Source: Bacteroidales bacterium
GTDB lineage: Bacteria; Bacteroidota; Bacteroidia; Bacteroidales; P3
Length of the DNA stretch: 48,174 nucleotides
Assembly: GCA_017542345.1 (NCBI GenBank)
Contig: JAFXXI010000021.1
Location: 1 to 48,174, forward strand
Direction of reading: 5' to 3'
Part shown: positions 8,589 through 17,365 of the stretch, one piece after another
Layout of the letters: each line of letters begins with the position of its first letter
Numbering within the stretch: the stretch's first letter is position 1
The notes under the pieces: generated by a model
Database searches by the model: none
What the model was told of the DNA's origin: nothing
The model's input: only the letters and a program-made list of their open reading frames with translations
Translations under genes and position numbers: made by a program

Positions 8589-8620
8589 CAAATAAAAACC
8601 AATATAGCGGCAATTATTTT

Positions 8621-9457
8621 TTACGGGAGCATCACAACACGGAAGCCGAGGTTGAAGCGGTTGTGGTCGGGGCCGTAGTTGAAACGATAGGAAACACGGC
8701 AGTTTTTGGGGTCGCCACGCCAGCTTCCGCCGCGGAGGACACGCTCTTTGCCATTGTCCGGGCCCTGAGGGTCGGCAACATCGGTGCCTTTGTAGGAACC
8801 GTACCAGTCGAGACACCACTCAAAGACGTTGCCAGTCATGTCGTAGAGGCCGATGGCATTGGGGGCTTTGGAAGCCACGGGATGGGTCTTGCCACCGCTG
8901 TTGCCCTCATACCAGGTAACGTCGCCGATATTGTTGCTGCCGGCATAGAGTTCAGGAGTTTCCGGGGCTTTCTGGCCACCGCGGGCGGCATATTCCCACT
9001 GTGCCTCAGTGGGAAGAGTGAAGGTGCGGCCAGTCTTCTCCGAAAGGCGTTTGCAGAACTCCAGTGCGTCGCTATAGGAGACCTGTTCGACAGGGAGGTT
9101 GGCGCCTTTGAAGTGGCTGGGGTTCTTGCCCATAACGGCCGTGTAGAGTTCCTGTGTAACCTCGGTCTGGGCAATGTAGAAGCGGTCGTTGAGCTGTACC
9201 TTGTGGGCAGGTTTCTCGTCGTCGGTGATATAGGGATCTCCAGCGACGGGGCCTATTGTAAAGGTGCCGGGTTCAACCTTGGAAAGAGCGAATTCCGCAT
9301 CTCCGACTTGGAGCGTCATAGTGTCGGGCAGCTCGGGGGCTACAACCTCTACGATAGTATCCTCGTTTTCGGGTTCTCCCTGGCCTTTACAGCCGACAAA
9401 GGTCAGCGCCAGCACGGCCATTGAGGCCACCGTCAGTTTTCTTGCTATCTGTTTCAT
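8621..9457 (-). CDS. FGE/SUMF1-domain lipoprotein (probably not a true formylglycine enzyme)
   Basis: The protein is 278 aa. The lipoprotein signal ends in LTFVGC. From about residue 55 it is a complete FGE-sulfatase fold: FYIAQTEVTQELYTAVMGKNPSHF, FTLPTEAQWEYAARGG, IGLYDMTGNVFEWCLDWYGS, RVLRGGSWRGDPKNC and NLGFRVVMLP. In real formylglycine-generating enzymes two Cys four residues apart follow GGSYxC; here the first position is Gly and only the second Cys remains. That argues against sulfatase activation and for a structural or binding role, as in GldK/GldJ-type T9SS lipoproteins, although those are longer. It starts 19 bp after tyrS ends on the same strand. Confidence 0.8.
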   Translation of the reverse strand: MKQIARKLTVASMAVLALTFVGCKGQGEPENEDTIVEVVAPELPDTMTLQVGDAEFALSKVEPGTFTIGPVAGDPYITDDEKPAHKVQLNDRFYIAQTEVTQELYTAVMGKNPSHFKGANLPVEQVSYSDALEFCKRLSEKTGRTFTLPTEAQWEYAARGGQKAPETPELYAGSNNIGDVTWYEGNSGGKTHPVASKAPNAIGLYDMTGNVFEWCLDWYGSYKGTDVADPQGPDNGKERVLRGGSWRGDPKNCRVSYRFNYGPDHNRFNLGFRVVMLP

Positions 9458-9476
9458 TGGGTATATTGTTTAATGA

Positions 9477-10754
9477 TTATTCCACATTGAGGATGTAGTA
9501 GTTCTTCTTGCCTTTCTGCACCAGGATGCAGCCGGCAGCAAGGATGTCGGATGGTGTGAGGGTACACCCCTCAGCGACCTTCTGCTTGTTGACGCTGATG
9601 CTGTTCTGCTTCAGCTCGCGGCGTATCTCGCCCTTGCTGGCGAACATGCCCACCTCGGCGGCCAAGTCGACCAGCGAGGCACCCGCCTCGATGGCGGCGC
9701 GGCTCACGCTGTATTGCGGCACACCCTCGAAGACGGAGAGCAACGTGTCGCGGTCGAGGGCGTTGAGTTGCTCGGTAGTGGCTTTGCCGAAGAGCAGTTC
9801 GCTGGCGGCGATAGCGGTGTTGTAGGCCTCTTCGCCGTGCACGCGGATGGTGATATCTTTGGCGAGGGCCTTCTGCAGGATGCGCTGCTCGGGAACTTCG
9901 GCGTGCTGCTTCTCGAGGGCCTCGATTTCCTCCTTCGACAGGAGAGTGAAGATGCGGATATAGCGGGCTGTGTCGATGTCGGAACAGTTGAGCCAGAACT
10001 GGTAGAACTTGTAGGGCGAGGTCTTCGCGGGGTCGAGCCACACGTTTCCGCCCTCGGTCTTGCCAAACTTGGTACCGTCGGTCTTGGTGATGAGGGGACA
10101 GGTGAGAGCGAAAGCCTCCCCGCCTTCCATACGGCGGATAAGCTCGGTGCCGGTGGTGATGTTGCCCCACTGGTCACTGCCGCCCATCTGAAGCTTGCAG
10201 CCCTTGGTGCGGTAGAGGGTGAGAAAGTCGTAGCCCTGCAACAGCTGGTAACTGAACTCGGTGAACGAGATGCCGGTCTCCATGCGCTTTTTCACGCTGT
10301 CTTTCGTCATCATGTAGTTGACAGTGATATGCTTACCCACGTCGCGGATGAAGTCCAGGAAGAGGTAGTCCTTCATCCAGTCGTAGTTGTTGCATATCTC
10401 GGCCCCGTTGACGGGGTTGTCGAAGTCGAGGAAGCGCTCCAGCTGGTGTTTGATGCACTGCACGTTGTGCTGGATTTCCTCAACGGTGAGCAGCTTGCGC
10501 TCCTGCGCCTTGAACGAAGGGTCGCCAATCATGCCCGTGGCACCGCCCACGACGGCGAGGGGCTTGTGGCCGGCCATCTGGAGGTGCTTGAGGAGCATGA
10601 TGCTCACAAGATGGCCGATATGCAGCGAGTCGGCCGTGGGGTCGATGCCCACATAGGCCGTAGTCATTTCTTTATTGAGTTGCTCCTCGGTACCGGGCAT
10701 GATGTCGTGTATCATGCCACGCCAGCGGAGTTCCTGTACGAGATTGGTATTCAT
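9477..10754 (-). CDS. tyrS: Tyrosine--tRNA ligase
   Basis: The protein is 425 aa, normal for bacterial TyrRS. It charges tRNA-Tyr in the cytoplasm. Class I signatures are clear: LHIGHL (HIGH) near residue 45, [13 protein letters not shown] and [15 protein letters not shown] for tyrosine binding, and KFGKT in place of KMSKS near residue 233. A C-terminal S4 RNA-binding domain is seen in [23 protein letters not shown]. It is followed closely by the FGE-like lipoprotein. A -7-like TATCTTTA lies about 15-20 bp before the start. Confidence 0.97.
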   Translation of the reverse strand: MNTNLVQELRWRGMIHDIMPGTEEQLNKEMTTAYVGIDPTADSLHIGHLVSIMLLKHLQMAGHKPLAVVGGATGMIGDPSFKAQERKLLTVEEIQHNVQCIKHQLERFLDFDNPVNGAEICNNYDWMKDYLFLDFIRDVGKHITVNYMMTKDSVKKRMETGISFTEFSYQLLQGYDFLTLYRTKGCKLQMGGSDQWGNITTGTELIRRMEGGEAFALTCPLITKTDGTKFGKTEGGNVWLDPAKTSPYKFYQFWLNCSDIDTARYIRIFTLLSKEEIEALEKQHAEVPEQRILQKALAKDITIRVHGEEAYNTAIAASELLFGKATTEQLNALDRDTLLSVFEGVPQYSVSRAAIEAGASLVDLAAEVGMFASKGEIRRELKQNSISVNKQKVAEGCTLTPSDILAAGCILVQKGKKNYYILNVE

Positions 10755-10768
10755 GTAAGTTATGGGGT

Positions 10769-10776
10769 TAAAGATA
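10769..10776 (-). promoter_or_regulatory. Probable -7 element for tyrS
   Basis: TATCTTTA on the minus strand differs from TAnnTTTG only in the last base. It leaves a very short leader before the ATG at 10754. No clear -33 TTTG is seen. Confidence 0.35.
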
Positions 10777-10820
10777 CTATTGAGTCCAGGGCTATATAAA
10801 TATATATTATGTATTCAGTA

Positions 10821-10857
10821 TAAAAAAGAGGTGCTGCTCTTTCGGGCGGCACCTCTT
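10821..10857 (-). terminator. Intrinsic terminator after the beta-propeller T9SS gene
   Basis: A 12-bp stem (10826-10837 with 10846-10857, AAGAGGTGC/GCACCTCTT core) is followed on the minus strand by six T. It sits 18 bp beyond the stop of the 10875 gene. Confidence 0.85.
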
Positions 10858-10874
10858 CTATTCTCTGTGCCCGA

Positions 10875-13800
10875 TTAACGAACCATCATCTTGGTGGCGG
10901 AAGTGCGGCCACCGATGGTGACGTTGACGAGATACATGCCGCGGGCCATACCCTGAGTGCTGAAGGTATAGGTCTGGGTGCCCTCGTTGATGTGGCCAAG
11001 GTTGTTCTCCATCACGCAGCGGCCGTTGAGGTCGTAGATGCGCAGATGGGCGTTGCCGGCCTCGGCGGCGGTGATGTCGATATGGGCATCACCCGCAACG
11101 GGGTTGGGGTAGATGCTGACGCTGTTGAGGTCACTGCCGTCAACGGTGGGGATACCGATGTTGTAGTCGTCGGGGTTGGAAATCTCGTTGACACGGTCGG
11201 TGACATAGGTCATATCCATGAAGATGCCGCGGCCATAGGTGCCGAAGTAGATGGCGTTCGGCCATTTGGTCTTCGCATAGCGGTAGTCGACCACGTTGAT
11301 GCCGTTGTGGCCCGTATGCTTGCGGGTGGGCAGGTTGGCTTTCTGCTGGATAATGGAGGTAACGGCAACACCGCTGAGGTGACCGTACTTCTCCCAACCG
11401 GTAGCGTTCTTGATCCACACGCCGTCGGCGGTACCGACGTAGATGTCGCCGGTGGTGCGCTCAACCATGGAGCAGTAGACGGGCAGCGAGCGGTTGCTGG
11501 TGATAGCCATGGTCTCAAGGGCCCAGCTGTCGGACTGAGCGTCGTTGATGACGGCCACGTTGGCATAGCTGTCGCTGTAGTCCTCGAAGGTGAGGATGAG
11601 GCGCTGCGCGCCGTTGGCAGTGTCATAGGTCAGCGAGCTCACGGGACGCGGGAGCCACATGTTGGTGCCGCTGACATAGAAGGTATCGGCGTGGAGTTTG
11701 GTAACGAGCCTGTCGGCAAGCTTCATCTGGCCGTAGATCTCACGAGCGGTAGCGGAGAAGTCGACATTCTCGAAGCCCGAGATACGGACAATCATAGACT
11801 TGTTCTCGGCGAAGTCCTGAACCGTGATGAAGGCGAAGCGACCGTCAGCGCTCATGACGGCGGCACGGGGACGCTGGTGGCGCTGGGTGGTGTCGCGGAC
11901 AGAAGCGGTGTCGATGGTGTAGATGCCCGACCATAGCTGCTGGGCGCTCAAGTGCTCATCGGAAGCCTGACGAGCCCAGACCTTCGAGAAGTCGGTGGCA
12001 CGCCAGGAAATCCACACACGCCAGAGGGGACCGCGGTTGCCGCTCGCGGGTTCGGAGCGGAGCGAGTCAGTGGCGATGAGGAGCATGCGGGACTGCAGGG
12101 GGCTCTTCACTTTCACGCGGCCCGTGGCAAGCTGGGGCGTGGTGAAGGTGTGCTCGATGGGATATTCGGCAAAAGCCTTGTTGAGGACATTCATCTTGTC
12201 GCCGGCCTGGATTTGGAAGCGCGAGCTGTTCATCCAGACGGTATCGTAGCGCTGGGTCTGGGTGTTGAGGCGGAGCACATAGCCGAGGGTATCGATGACG
12301 CTGGAGATGCTGTCATTGAAATAGGTGTCCTCGGCGGTCTCCCAGAGGTGCATGTAACTCACATCGGAACCGGCGAAGAGCTCATTGCTGGAGAAGCTCT
12401 TGTTCGAGGTCCAGGTCTGAGTGTTAGTGTAGTCGAAGTAGTCGGCATAGGAACGGCCGTACTGTGCATCGGCCGACGACACGAAGATCGTGCGGCGGCT
12501 CATGGGATAGAACTGCTGGAACATCGAGGCAGCCACCTGGCCACCCTCGCCGGTCCAGAGCACATTGGCGTCGTGGTTGAGGTTGCCGTGGCGACCGTTG
12601 TCGTACCATGCCACCTCGGCGTCGCCGCCGTCATGGGTGGTACGCGACTCAATCATGGGGCAGGCATTGTTCTTGGCACCGCTGATCAGCGAACCGTCGG
12701 GGCAGACTGCCACGCTGTTGACCTGCACGTTGTTCAAGCCACGGTTGATATTCTCGAAATAGCCAAAGTCGTTGGAGGTGCTATAGACACCGCCGTCGGT
12801 GGCGATGTAGAACGTACGGACCGTGTCGGGAGGATAGGCGGCAACAATCTGGTGGATGCCGGAGTGCACGAACATGGCGCTGCTGAACACACCCGACATG
12901 TAGTTGCCGTAATTCAGTTCCTGCTCGCAGTAGGAAGCCTTCGTCCACTGATAGTAGGAGCCGTCGACATAGTTTTGGCCAATCCAGACCGAGGAGCCGG
13001 CGATGAAGACGCGCTGGGGGTTGTCGGGGTCGACAGCCACGGCGCCGCAACGACGACCATCACCGTTGACGTGCAACTTGCCGTTGACGCGGCTGCGCGA
13101 GAAGGGGTTGACGGTGGACGAGTTGAGGAGCGTCCAACGCTGCATGTCGCGAGTCAGGTAGAGACCCTCCATCAGGCCGGTGCTGTTGATGGCCATGACA
13201 TAGAGGTAAGAGGGATCGCTGGGAGCCACGGCGATGCGCAAGGCCACAGCCTCGCTGAAGGCGGGGTTCGTGCTGGTGACATCGACGCAGTTGGCTGTCG
13301 AGGCCGTCACGTCGCCAATCTTGTAAAGATGACCACCCACAGTGAAGTAGGCCATCTTGAGCGAACGCACCACCACAAACTCGTCGACCGAGTCGTGGGG
13401 GAAGATGTTGGTGATGCTCGCATCGTTCCAAGTCTGGTTGTCAGCCTTGGTCAGACGGTAGATACCGCCCTTGGTGACGGCGAAGAGGTAGAGATTGCCG
13501 TCGCGGTGGATATAGTCGAGAGCGCGCACTACCTCAAAGTCGGGATTGACCGTGGGGCTGGTGGCCGCGATGCGCTCATAGGTAAAGTTACTGGGGTTGA
13601 AGCGGTAGATGCCGTGGCCCTTGGTCGACATGGGTTTGTAGCTGCTTCCGTACTGGAACACATCGTCACCCGTGCCGATGAAGATATCGCCACCATAGGG
13701 CTGCACCATGCAGTTGATGGGGAGCACCGTCTCGACACCATTGTTGTCAACATAGGGCACATAGTGCCAGATGTCCTTCTTTTCGGCCAGCGAAGCGCTC

Positions 13801-14054
13801 ATGTGACGGCTGGAGTAAAGGGTCTGGAGCACCTGGTCGTTCCCGGACCGTACAAAGAGACCACCGGAGACTGCGCCGGCATAGACAGTAGTGTGGCTTG
13901 CGTCGGTCTGGTCGACAATCAGGCTGGTGACATGTCCACCCACATTGACAGGACCCATCTCAACAAAATTGGTGTCCTCCGTGGCACGAACATTACCTCC
14001 AACCAGAGCCAAGACGCCTACAAACAAGCCGAGAAGTACTTTGTTACTTTTCAT
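10875..14054 (-). CDS. Large beta-propeller (BNR/sialidase-like) protein with T9SS C-terminal sorting domain
   Basis: The protein is 1059 aa with a signal peptide (about 24 residues, MKSNKVLLGLFVGVLALVGG). The body carries repeated blades of the type seen in glycosyl-hydrolase BNR/VPS10-like propellers, for example VAPSDPSYLYVMA, VDPDNPQRVFIAGSSVWIG, TFYIATDGGVYSTSNDFG and GTADGVWIKNATGWEKYG. About the last 85 residues are a type A T9SS sorting domain: SVSIYPNPVAGDAHIDITA, LRIYDLNGRCVMENNL and GMYLVNVTIGGRTSATKMMVR. It should be exported by Sec, moved by T9SS, and have its CTD removed by PorU (encoded at 30186). No sialidase catalytic set could be confirmed, so enzyme activity is not claimed. 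It has its own promoter and terminator. Confidence 0.85.
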   Translation of the reverse strand: MKSNKVLLGLFVGVLALVGGNVRATEDTNFVEMGPVNVGGHVTSLIVDQTDASHTTVYAGAVSGGLFVRSGNDQVLQTLYSSRHMSASLAEKKDIWHYVPYVDNNGVETVLPINCMVQPYGGDIFIGTGDDVFQYGSSYKPMSTKGHGIYRFNPSNFTYERIAATSPTVNPDFEVVRALDYIHRDGNLYLFAVTKGGIYRLTKADNQTWNDASITNIFPHDSVDEFVVVRSLKMAYFTVGGHLYKIGDVTASTANCVDVTSTNPAFSEAVALRIAVAPSDPSYLYVMAINSTGLMEGLYLTRDMQRWTLLNSSTVNPFSRSRVNGKLHVNGDGRRCGAVAVDPDNPQRVFIAGSSVWIGQNYVDGSYYQWTKASYCEQELNYGNYMSGVFSSAMFVHSGIHQIVAAYPPDTVRTFYIATDGGVYSTSNDFGYFENINRGLNNVQVNSVAVCPDGSLISGAKNNACPMIESRTTHDGGDAEVAWYDNGRHGNLNHDANVLWTGEGGQVAASMFQQFYPMSRRTIFVSSADAQYGRSYADYFDYTNTQTWTSNKSFSSNELFAGSDVSYMHLWETAEDTYFNDSISSVIDTLGYVLRLNTQTQRYDTVWMNSSRFQIQAGDKMNVLNKAFAEYPIEHTFTTPQLATGRVKVKSPLQSRMLLIATDSLRSEPASGNRGPLWRVWISWRATDFSKVWARQASDEHLSAQQLWSGIYTIDTASVRDTTQRHQRPRAAVMSADGRFAFITVQDFAENKSMIVRISGFENVDFSATAREIYGQMKLADRLVTKLHADTFYVSGTNMWLPRPVSSLTYDTANGAQRLILTFEDYSDSYANVAVINDAQSDSWALETMAITSNRSLPVYCSMVERTTGDIYVGTADGVWIKNATGWEKYGHLSGVAVTSIIQQKANLPTRKHTGHNGINVVDYRYAKTKWPNAIYFGTYGRGIFMDMTYVTDRVNEISNPDDYNIGIPTVDGSDLNSVSIYPNPVAGDAHIDITAAEAGNAHLRIYDLNGRCVMENNLGHINEGTQTYTFSTQGMARGMYLVNVTIGGRTSATKMMVR

Positions 14055-14107
14055 AAGATATTAATAATTAATTAGATATTTCAATTCAACAGTTTTCGTT
14101 TAATGCA

Positions 14108-14115
14108 CAAAGATA
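14108..14115 (-). promoter_or_regulatory. -7 element for the beta-propeller T9SS gene
   Basis: TATCTTTG on the minus strand fits the consensus and is followed by about 53 nt of leader to the ATG at 14054. The region upstream is runs of T and A without a clear -33. Confidence 0.55.
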
Positions 14116-14185
14116 CACTTTTTTTCATATATATAGTTTTTTTCTACAACTTTTTTTGCGATTTTTTTCAACAGCTCTCATTCTC

Positions 14186-14330
14186 AAGGAGGTGCGGAAG
14201 GGGGATCCGGGAGGGGTCCGGAGGGCATCCCCAAGGCACCCCCTCCGCCCTTTTTTCGGACCTCGTCGGACCGGGGGCGGAGGGGGACCGGAGCGGGTCC
14301 GGAGGGGGACCGGAGGGGAAGACTCTATAT
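14186..14330 (-). repeat. GC-rich intergenic repeat, copy 1
   Basis: A GC-rich block in an otherwise AT-rich 479-bp gap. Read on the minus strand it starts with units of CCCCTCCGGTC, then a centre GGTCCGACGAGGTCCGAA, then a G-rich arm. The two arms are partly complementary. The same layout occurs at 29963-30108 and 44059-44184. Copy 1 is the most diverged. The remainder of the gap (14331-14533) holds the sigma-54-like site. Confidence 0.75.
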
Positions 14331-14460
14331 GGTTGATTTTGAGTGATTTATATAATATTTTGATTTACTGCATTTTAAGACAAAATTTAACATTTCAAGA
14401 GGTGTTGCGGGGGTAGCGCCGGAGGGTGAAAACAAAAAGAATGTTAAAGGGACAATAAAG

Positions 14461-14476
14461 TGGCACATTTTTTGTT
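14461..14476 (+). promoter_or_regulatory. Sigma-54-like promoter for the Bat operon (imperfect)
   Basis: TGGCAC (14461-14466), five bases, then TTGTT. The -24 half is perfect and the GG-N10-G spacing fits RpoN promoters; the -12 half has T where C is usual. It lies about 58 nt before the moxR ATG. No good TAnnTTTG box is seen in this stretch. The matching site before porU is perfect, which raises confidence in this one. Confidence 0.5.
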
Positions 14477-14533
14477 AGTAAGGCTATATAGACAAAAACA
14501 AGAACAGACTGTAACAAACAACAAGACAGAGCA

Positions 14534-15532
14534 ATGGAACCGACAGTACAGGAACTTAACGAACGTATCGGGCGCGAGAGCGCCTTTGTCGACATGCTGA
14601 CGATGGAGCTCGGGAAGAGCATCGTGGGCCAGAAGCACATGGTGGAGAGCCTGCTGATAGGGCTGCTGAGCAACGGACATGTGCTGCTGGAGGGCGTGCC
14701 GGGACTGGCCAAGACACTGGCCATCACGTCGCTGGCCAAAGCCGTGGATGCGCGTTTCAGCCGCATCCAGTTCACCCCCGACCTGCTGCCCGCCGACCTC
14801 ATCGGCACAATGATCTACAGTCAGAAGACCGAGCAGTTCCAGGTGAAGAAAGGCCCGATATTCAGCCATTTCATCCTGGCCGACGAAATCAACCGCGCCC
14901 CGGCCAAGGTGCAGAGTGCCCTGCTGGAGGCCATGCAGGAGCGTCAGGTGACCATCGGCGAACAAACCTTCAAACTGGAAGAGCCGTTTCTGGTGATGGC
15001 CACGCAGAACCCCATCGAGCAAGAGGGCACCTATCCCCTGCCCGAGGCACAGGTGGACCGCTTCATGCTAAAGGTGGTCATCAGCTATCCCAAACGCGCC
15101 GAGGAACGCGAGATACTGCACCAGCAGGTGAACGGAGAGCTGTCTGCAGCCAGCCGTCAGCAGCCAATCCTGAAGCCGGCCGATATCCTGAAGGCAAGAG
15201 AGGTGGTGCGCGAGGTGTATATGGACGAGAAGATTGAGAACTACATCACCGATATCGTGTTTGCCACCCGCTATCCCGAGCAGTACGGGCTGGACAACCT
15301 AAAGCCGCTGATCAACTTCGGCGCATCGCCACGCGGAAGCATCAGCCTGGCGGCTGCCTCGAAGGCCTACGCCTTCATCAAGCGCCGCGGATACGTCATC
15401 CCCGAGGATGTGCGTGCCGTGGCCATGGATGTATTGCGCCACCGCGTGGGGCTGACCTACGAGGCCGAGGCCGAGAACGTGACCAGCGAAGAGATTGTCA
15501 ACGAGGTGCTGAACCGCGTGGATGTGCCTTAA
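14534..15532 (+). CDS. MoxR-type AAA+ ATPase, first gene of Bat operon
   Basis: The protein is 332 aa, normal for MoxR. Walker A is GVPGLAKT, near residue 55. Walker B is FILADEINRAP. LEAMQERQVTIG and MATQNPIEQEGTYPLPEAQVDRF (sensor 1 region) are the hallmark MoxR segments. MoxR ATPases act as chaperones that remodel or insert metal or cofactor in partner proteins with von Willebrand (VWA) domains. The partners here should be the DUF58, BatA and BatB proteins encoded next. The ATG at 14534 follows the sigma-54-like site, and 30 bp separate it from the DUF58 gene. Confidence 0.95.
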   Translation: MEPTVQELNERIGRESAFVDMLTMELGKSIVGQKHMVESLLIGLLSNGHVLLEGVPGLAKTLAITSLAKAVDARFSRIQFTPDLLPADLIGTMIYSQKTEQFQVKKGPIFSHFILADEINRAPAKVQSALLEAMQERQVTIGEQTFKLEEPFLVMATQNPIEQEGTYPLPEAQVDRFMLKVVISYPKRAEEREILHQQVNGELSAASRQQPILKPADILKAREVVREVYMDEKIENYITDIVFATRYPEQYGLDNLKPLINFGASPRGSISLAAASKAYAFIKRRGYVIPEDVRAVAMDVLRHRVGLTYEAEAENVTSEEIVNEVLNRVDVP

Positions 15533-15562
15533 TGGTTGATACGATGATAGGTTGACGAGGCG

Positions 15563-16468
15563 ATGGACGAAGAGATATTAAAGAAGGTACGCAAGATTGA
15601 GATAAAGGCGCGTGGGTTGAGCCAGCAGATGTTCAGCGGCGAATACCACTCGGCCTTCAAGGGGCGTGGCATGGAGTTCAGCGAGGTGCGCGAGTACCAG
15701 TATGGTGACGACGTGCGCAACATCGACTGGAACGTCACGGCGCGCTTGGCGCACCCCTATGTCAAGATCTTCGAGGAAGAGCGTGAGTTGACGGTGATGC
15801 TGCTGGTCGACGTGAGCGGCAGCGGCCGTTTCGGCACCCACTCGCAGTTTAAGGAGGAACTGGCCGCCGAGGTAGCAGCAACGCTGGCATTCAGCGCCAT
15901 AGCCAACAACGACAAGGTGGGAATGATTCTGTTCAGCGACAGGATTGAGAAGTTCATCCCGCCGAAGAAAGGGCGGTCGCACATCCTGCGCATCATCCGC
16001 GAACTCATCACCTTCAAGCCCGAGAGCAACGGCACCAATATCGGCCAGGCGCTGGGCTATTTCCAGAATGTCATCAAGAAACGCTGCACAGCGTTCCTGA
16101 TCAGCGACTTCCTCACTCCCCTGTCGCCCCACGACAGTTCCCTCATGGCGGGCGGACAGCCCGAATGGGCCGACGCGCTGAAACTGGCCGCCGGCAAGCA
16201 CGACATCGTGGCGTTGCGGCTGGTGGACTGCCGCGAGGAGCGGCTGGAGAACCTGGGTCTGGTGAAATTCTACGACCCCGAGAGCACCGAGACGCTGTGG
16301 GTGGACACCGGACGCGCGGAGGTGCGCCGCGCCGTGGACGCCCGTGCCGCCGAACAGCGGAACCGCACGGAGACCACGCTGAAGCGCTACGGCATCGACC
16401 TGGCCACGCTCTACACGGGCGAGGATTTTGTGAAACCGCTGAGAAACCTACTTGCCAGAAGAAGTTAA
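15563..16468 (+). CDS. DUF58 (VWA-like) protein of Bat operon
   Basis: The protein is 301 aa. The DUF58 core is GRGMEFSEVREYQYGDDVRN followed by IDWNVTARLAHPYVK and EERELTVMLLVDVSGSG. The last motif (D-x-S-G-S) is a MIDAS-type metal site. A second VWA-like strand is CTAFLISDFLTP. No membrane helix or signal peptide is visible, so it is cytoplasmic. In Bacteroidetes it always accompanies MoxR and is thought to form a complex with it. Its stop abuts the next ATG exactly (16468/16469). Confidence 0.92.
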   Translation: MDEEILKKVRKIEIKARGLSQQMFSGEYHSAFKGRGMEFSEVREYQYGDDVRNIDWNVTARLAHPYVKIFEEERELTVMLLVDVSGSGRFGTHSQFKEELAAEVAATLAFSAIANNDKVGMILFSDRIEKFIPPKKGRSHILRIIRELITFKPESNGTNIGQALGYFQNVIKKRCTAFLISDFLTPLSPHDSSLMAGGQPEWADALKLAAGKHDIVALRLVDCREERLENLGLVKFYDPESTETLWVDTGRAEVRRAVDARAAEQRNRTETTLKRYGIDLATLYTGEDFVKPLRNLLARRS

Positions 16469-17365
16469 ATGAGAAAGACTATCATCATAGGATTGCTGGG
16501 ATTGCTGAGCCTGATGGGTCCATGGGGCGAAGCAAGGGGACAGGCGGTGGCGAGGCTGAGCGCCGACACCATCGCGCTGGGCGACCAGACAACCTTGAGC
16601 ATACACAACGCGCTGAACTACCCGTCGACCGAGATGCTGACGCAGAACGGCATCGAGGCGCTGCGGCAAGACTTCGACACGGCGTCGCGCACTCAATACA
16701 CGGTGCTAACGAGCTTCGAGCCCGGCGAGCACTGGCTGAAGCTGAGTCCCAACGACTCGCTTCCGCTGGTGGTGACCGACGTGGAGGTGGACAGTGCCAC
16801 CGCCGAGCTGCGCGACATCGCGCCGCTGCAGCGCATACCCTACACCTTTTGGGAGATATTCCGCTGGGTGCTGCTGGCCCTCGGGGTGGCAGCGGCGGTC
16901 TTCGGAGTGTGGTGGCTGCTGACACACCGCAAAGAGGTGCAGCAGGTGCTCACCAAGAGCGAACCTGTAGACACCCGCACCCCCGCCGAACGGGCATTGG
17001 ACACGCTGGAGGAACTGCGTCGGCGCCAGTTGTGGCAGTCGGGTCAGGTGAAGGAATACCATACGGAACTAACCGATGCGGTGCGCCGCTTCATCGAGGA
17101 ATCCACAGGCATCCGCGCCACCGATATGACCAGCGACGAGACGATGGAGGCAGTGACTTCCCTGTGTCCTGTGGCCGTCGGGTTTTTGAAAGGCATTTTC
17201 ACGACCGCCGACCTGGTGAAGTTTGCCAAGAGCGAGCCGCTGCCGCACGAGCACGAGGCATCGCTGAAGGCGGCAGTGGAGTTTGTGAACACCCTGTGGC
17301 AGACCGTGAAGCCCGAAGAGGGCGAAGAGAAGGCAGCACAAGAGAAGGAGGGCGCACATGAGTAA
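16469..17365 (+). CDS. Bat-operon exported membrane protein (DUF4381-like)
   Basis: The protein is 298 aa. A signal peptide (about 25 residues ending EARGQA) leads a beta-rich extracytoplasmic part (residues 26-130). One membrane helix follows (FRWVLLALGVAAAVFGVWWLL), then a charged cytoplasmic tail with ALDTLEELRRRQLWQSGQVKEYHTEL, matching the tails of DUF4381/BatD-like proteins. It has no established gene name but occurs at this position in Bacteroidetes Bat operons. It starts directly after DUF58 and overlaps batA by 8 bp, so translation is coupled. The role is inferred as a membrane partner of the VWA proteins. Confidence 0.8.
   Translation: MRKTIIIGLLGLLSLMGPWGEARGQAVARLSADTIALGDQTTLSIHNALNYPSTEMLTQNGIEALRQDFDTASRTQYTVLTSFEPGEHWLKLSPNDSLPLVVTDVEVDSATAELRDIAPLQRIPYTFWEIFRWVLLALGVAAAVFGVWWLLTHRKEVQQVLTKSEPVDTRTPAERALDTLEELRRRQLWQSGQVKEYHTELTDAVRRFIEESTGIRATDMTSDETMEAVTSLCPVAVGFLKGIFTTADLVKFAKSEPLPHEHEASLKAAVEFVNTLWQTVKPEEGEEKAAQEKEGAHE

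Noticed and set aside
8621-9457. GldK/PorK, a core T9SS lipoprotein
   Set aside because: The fold is similar but the protein is much shorter and lies by tyrS, away from any gldL/M/N genes.
11952-14075. 707-codon open frame on the plus strand opposite the beta-propeller T9SS gene
   Set aside because: It is the antisense of a well-supported gene with signal peptide and CTD; composition is unlike a real protein.
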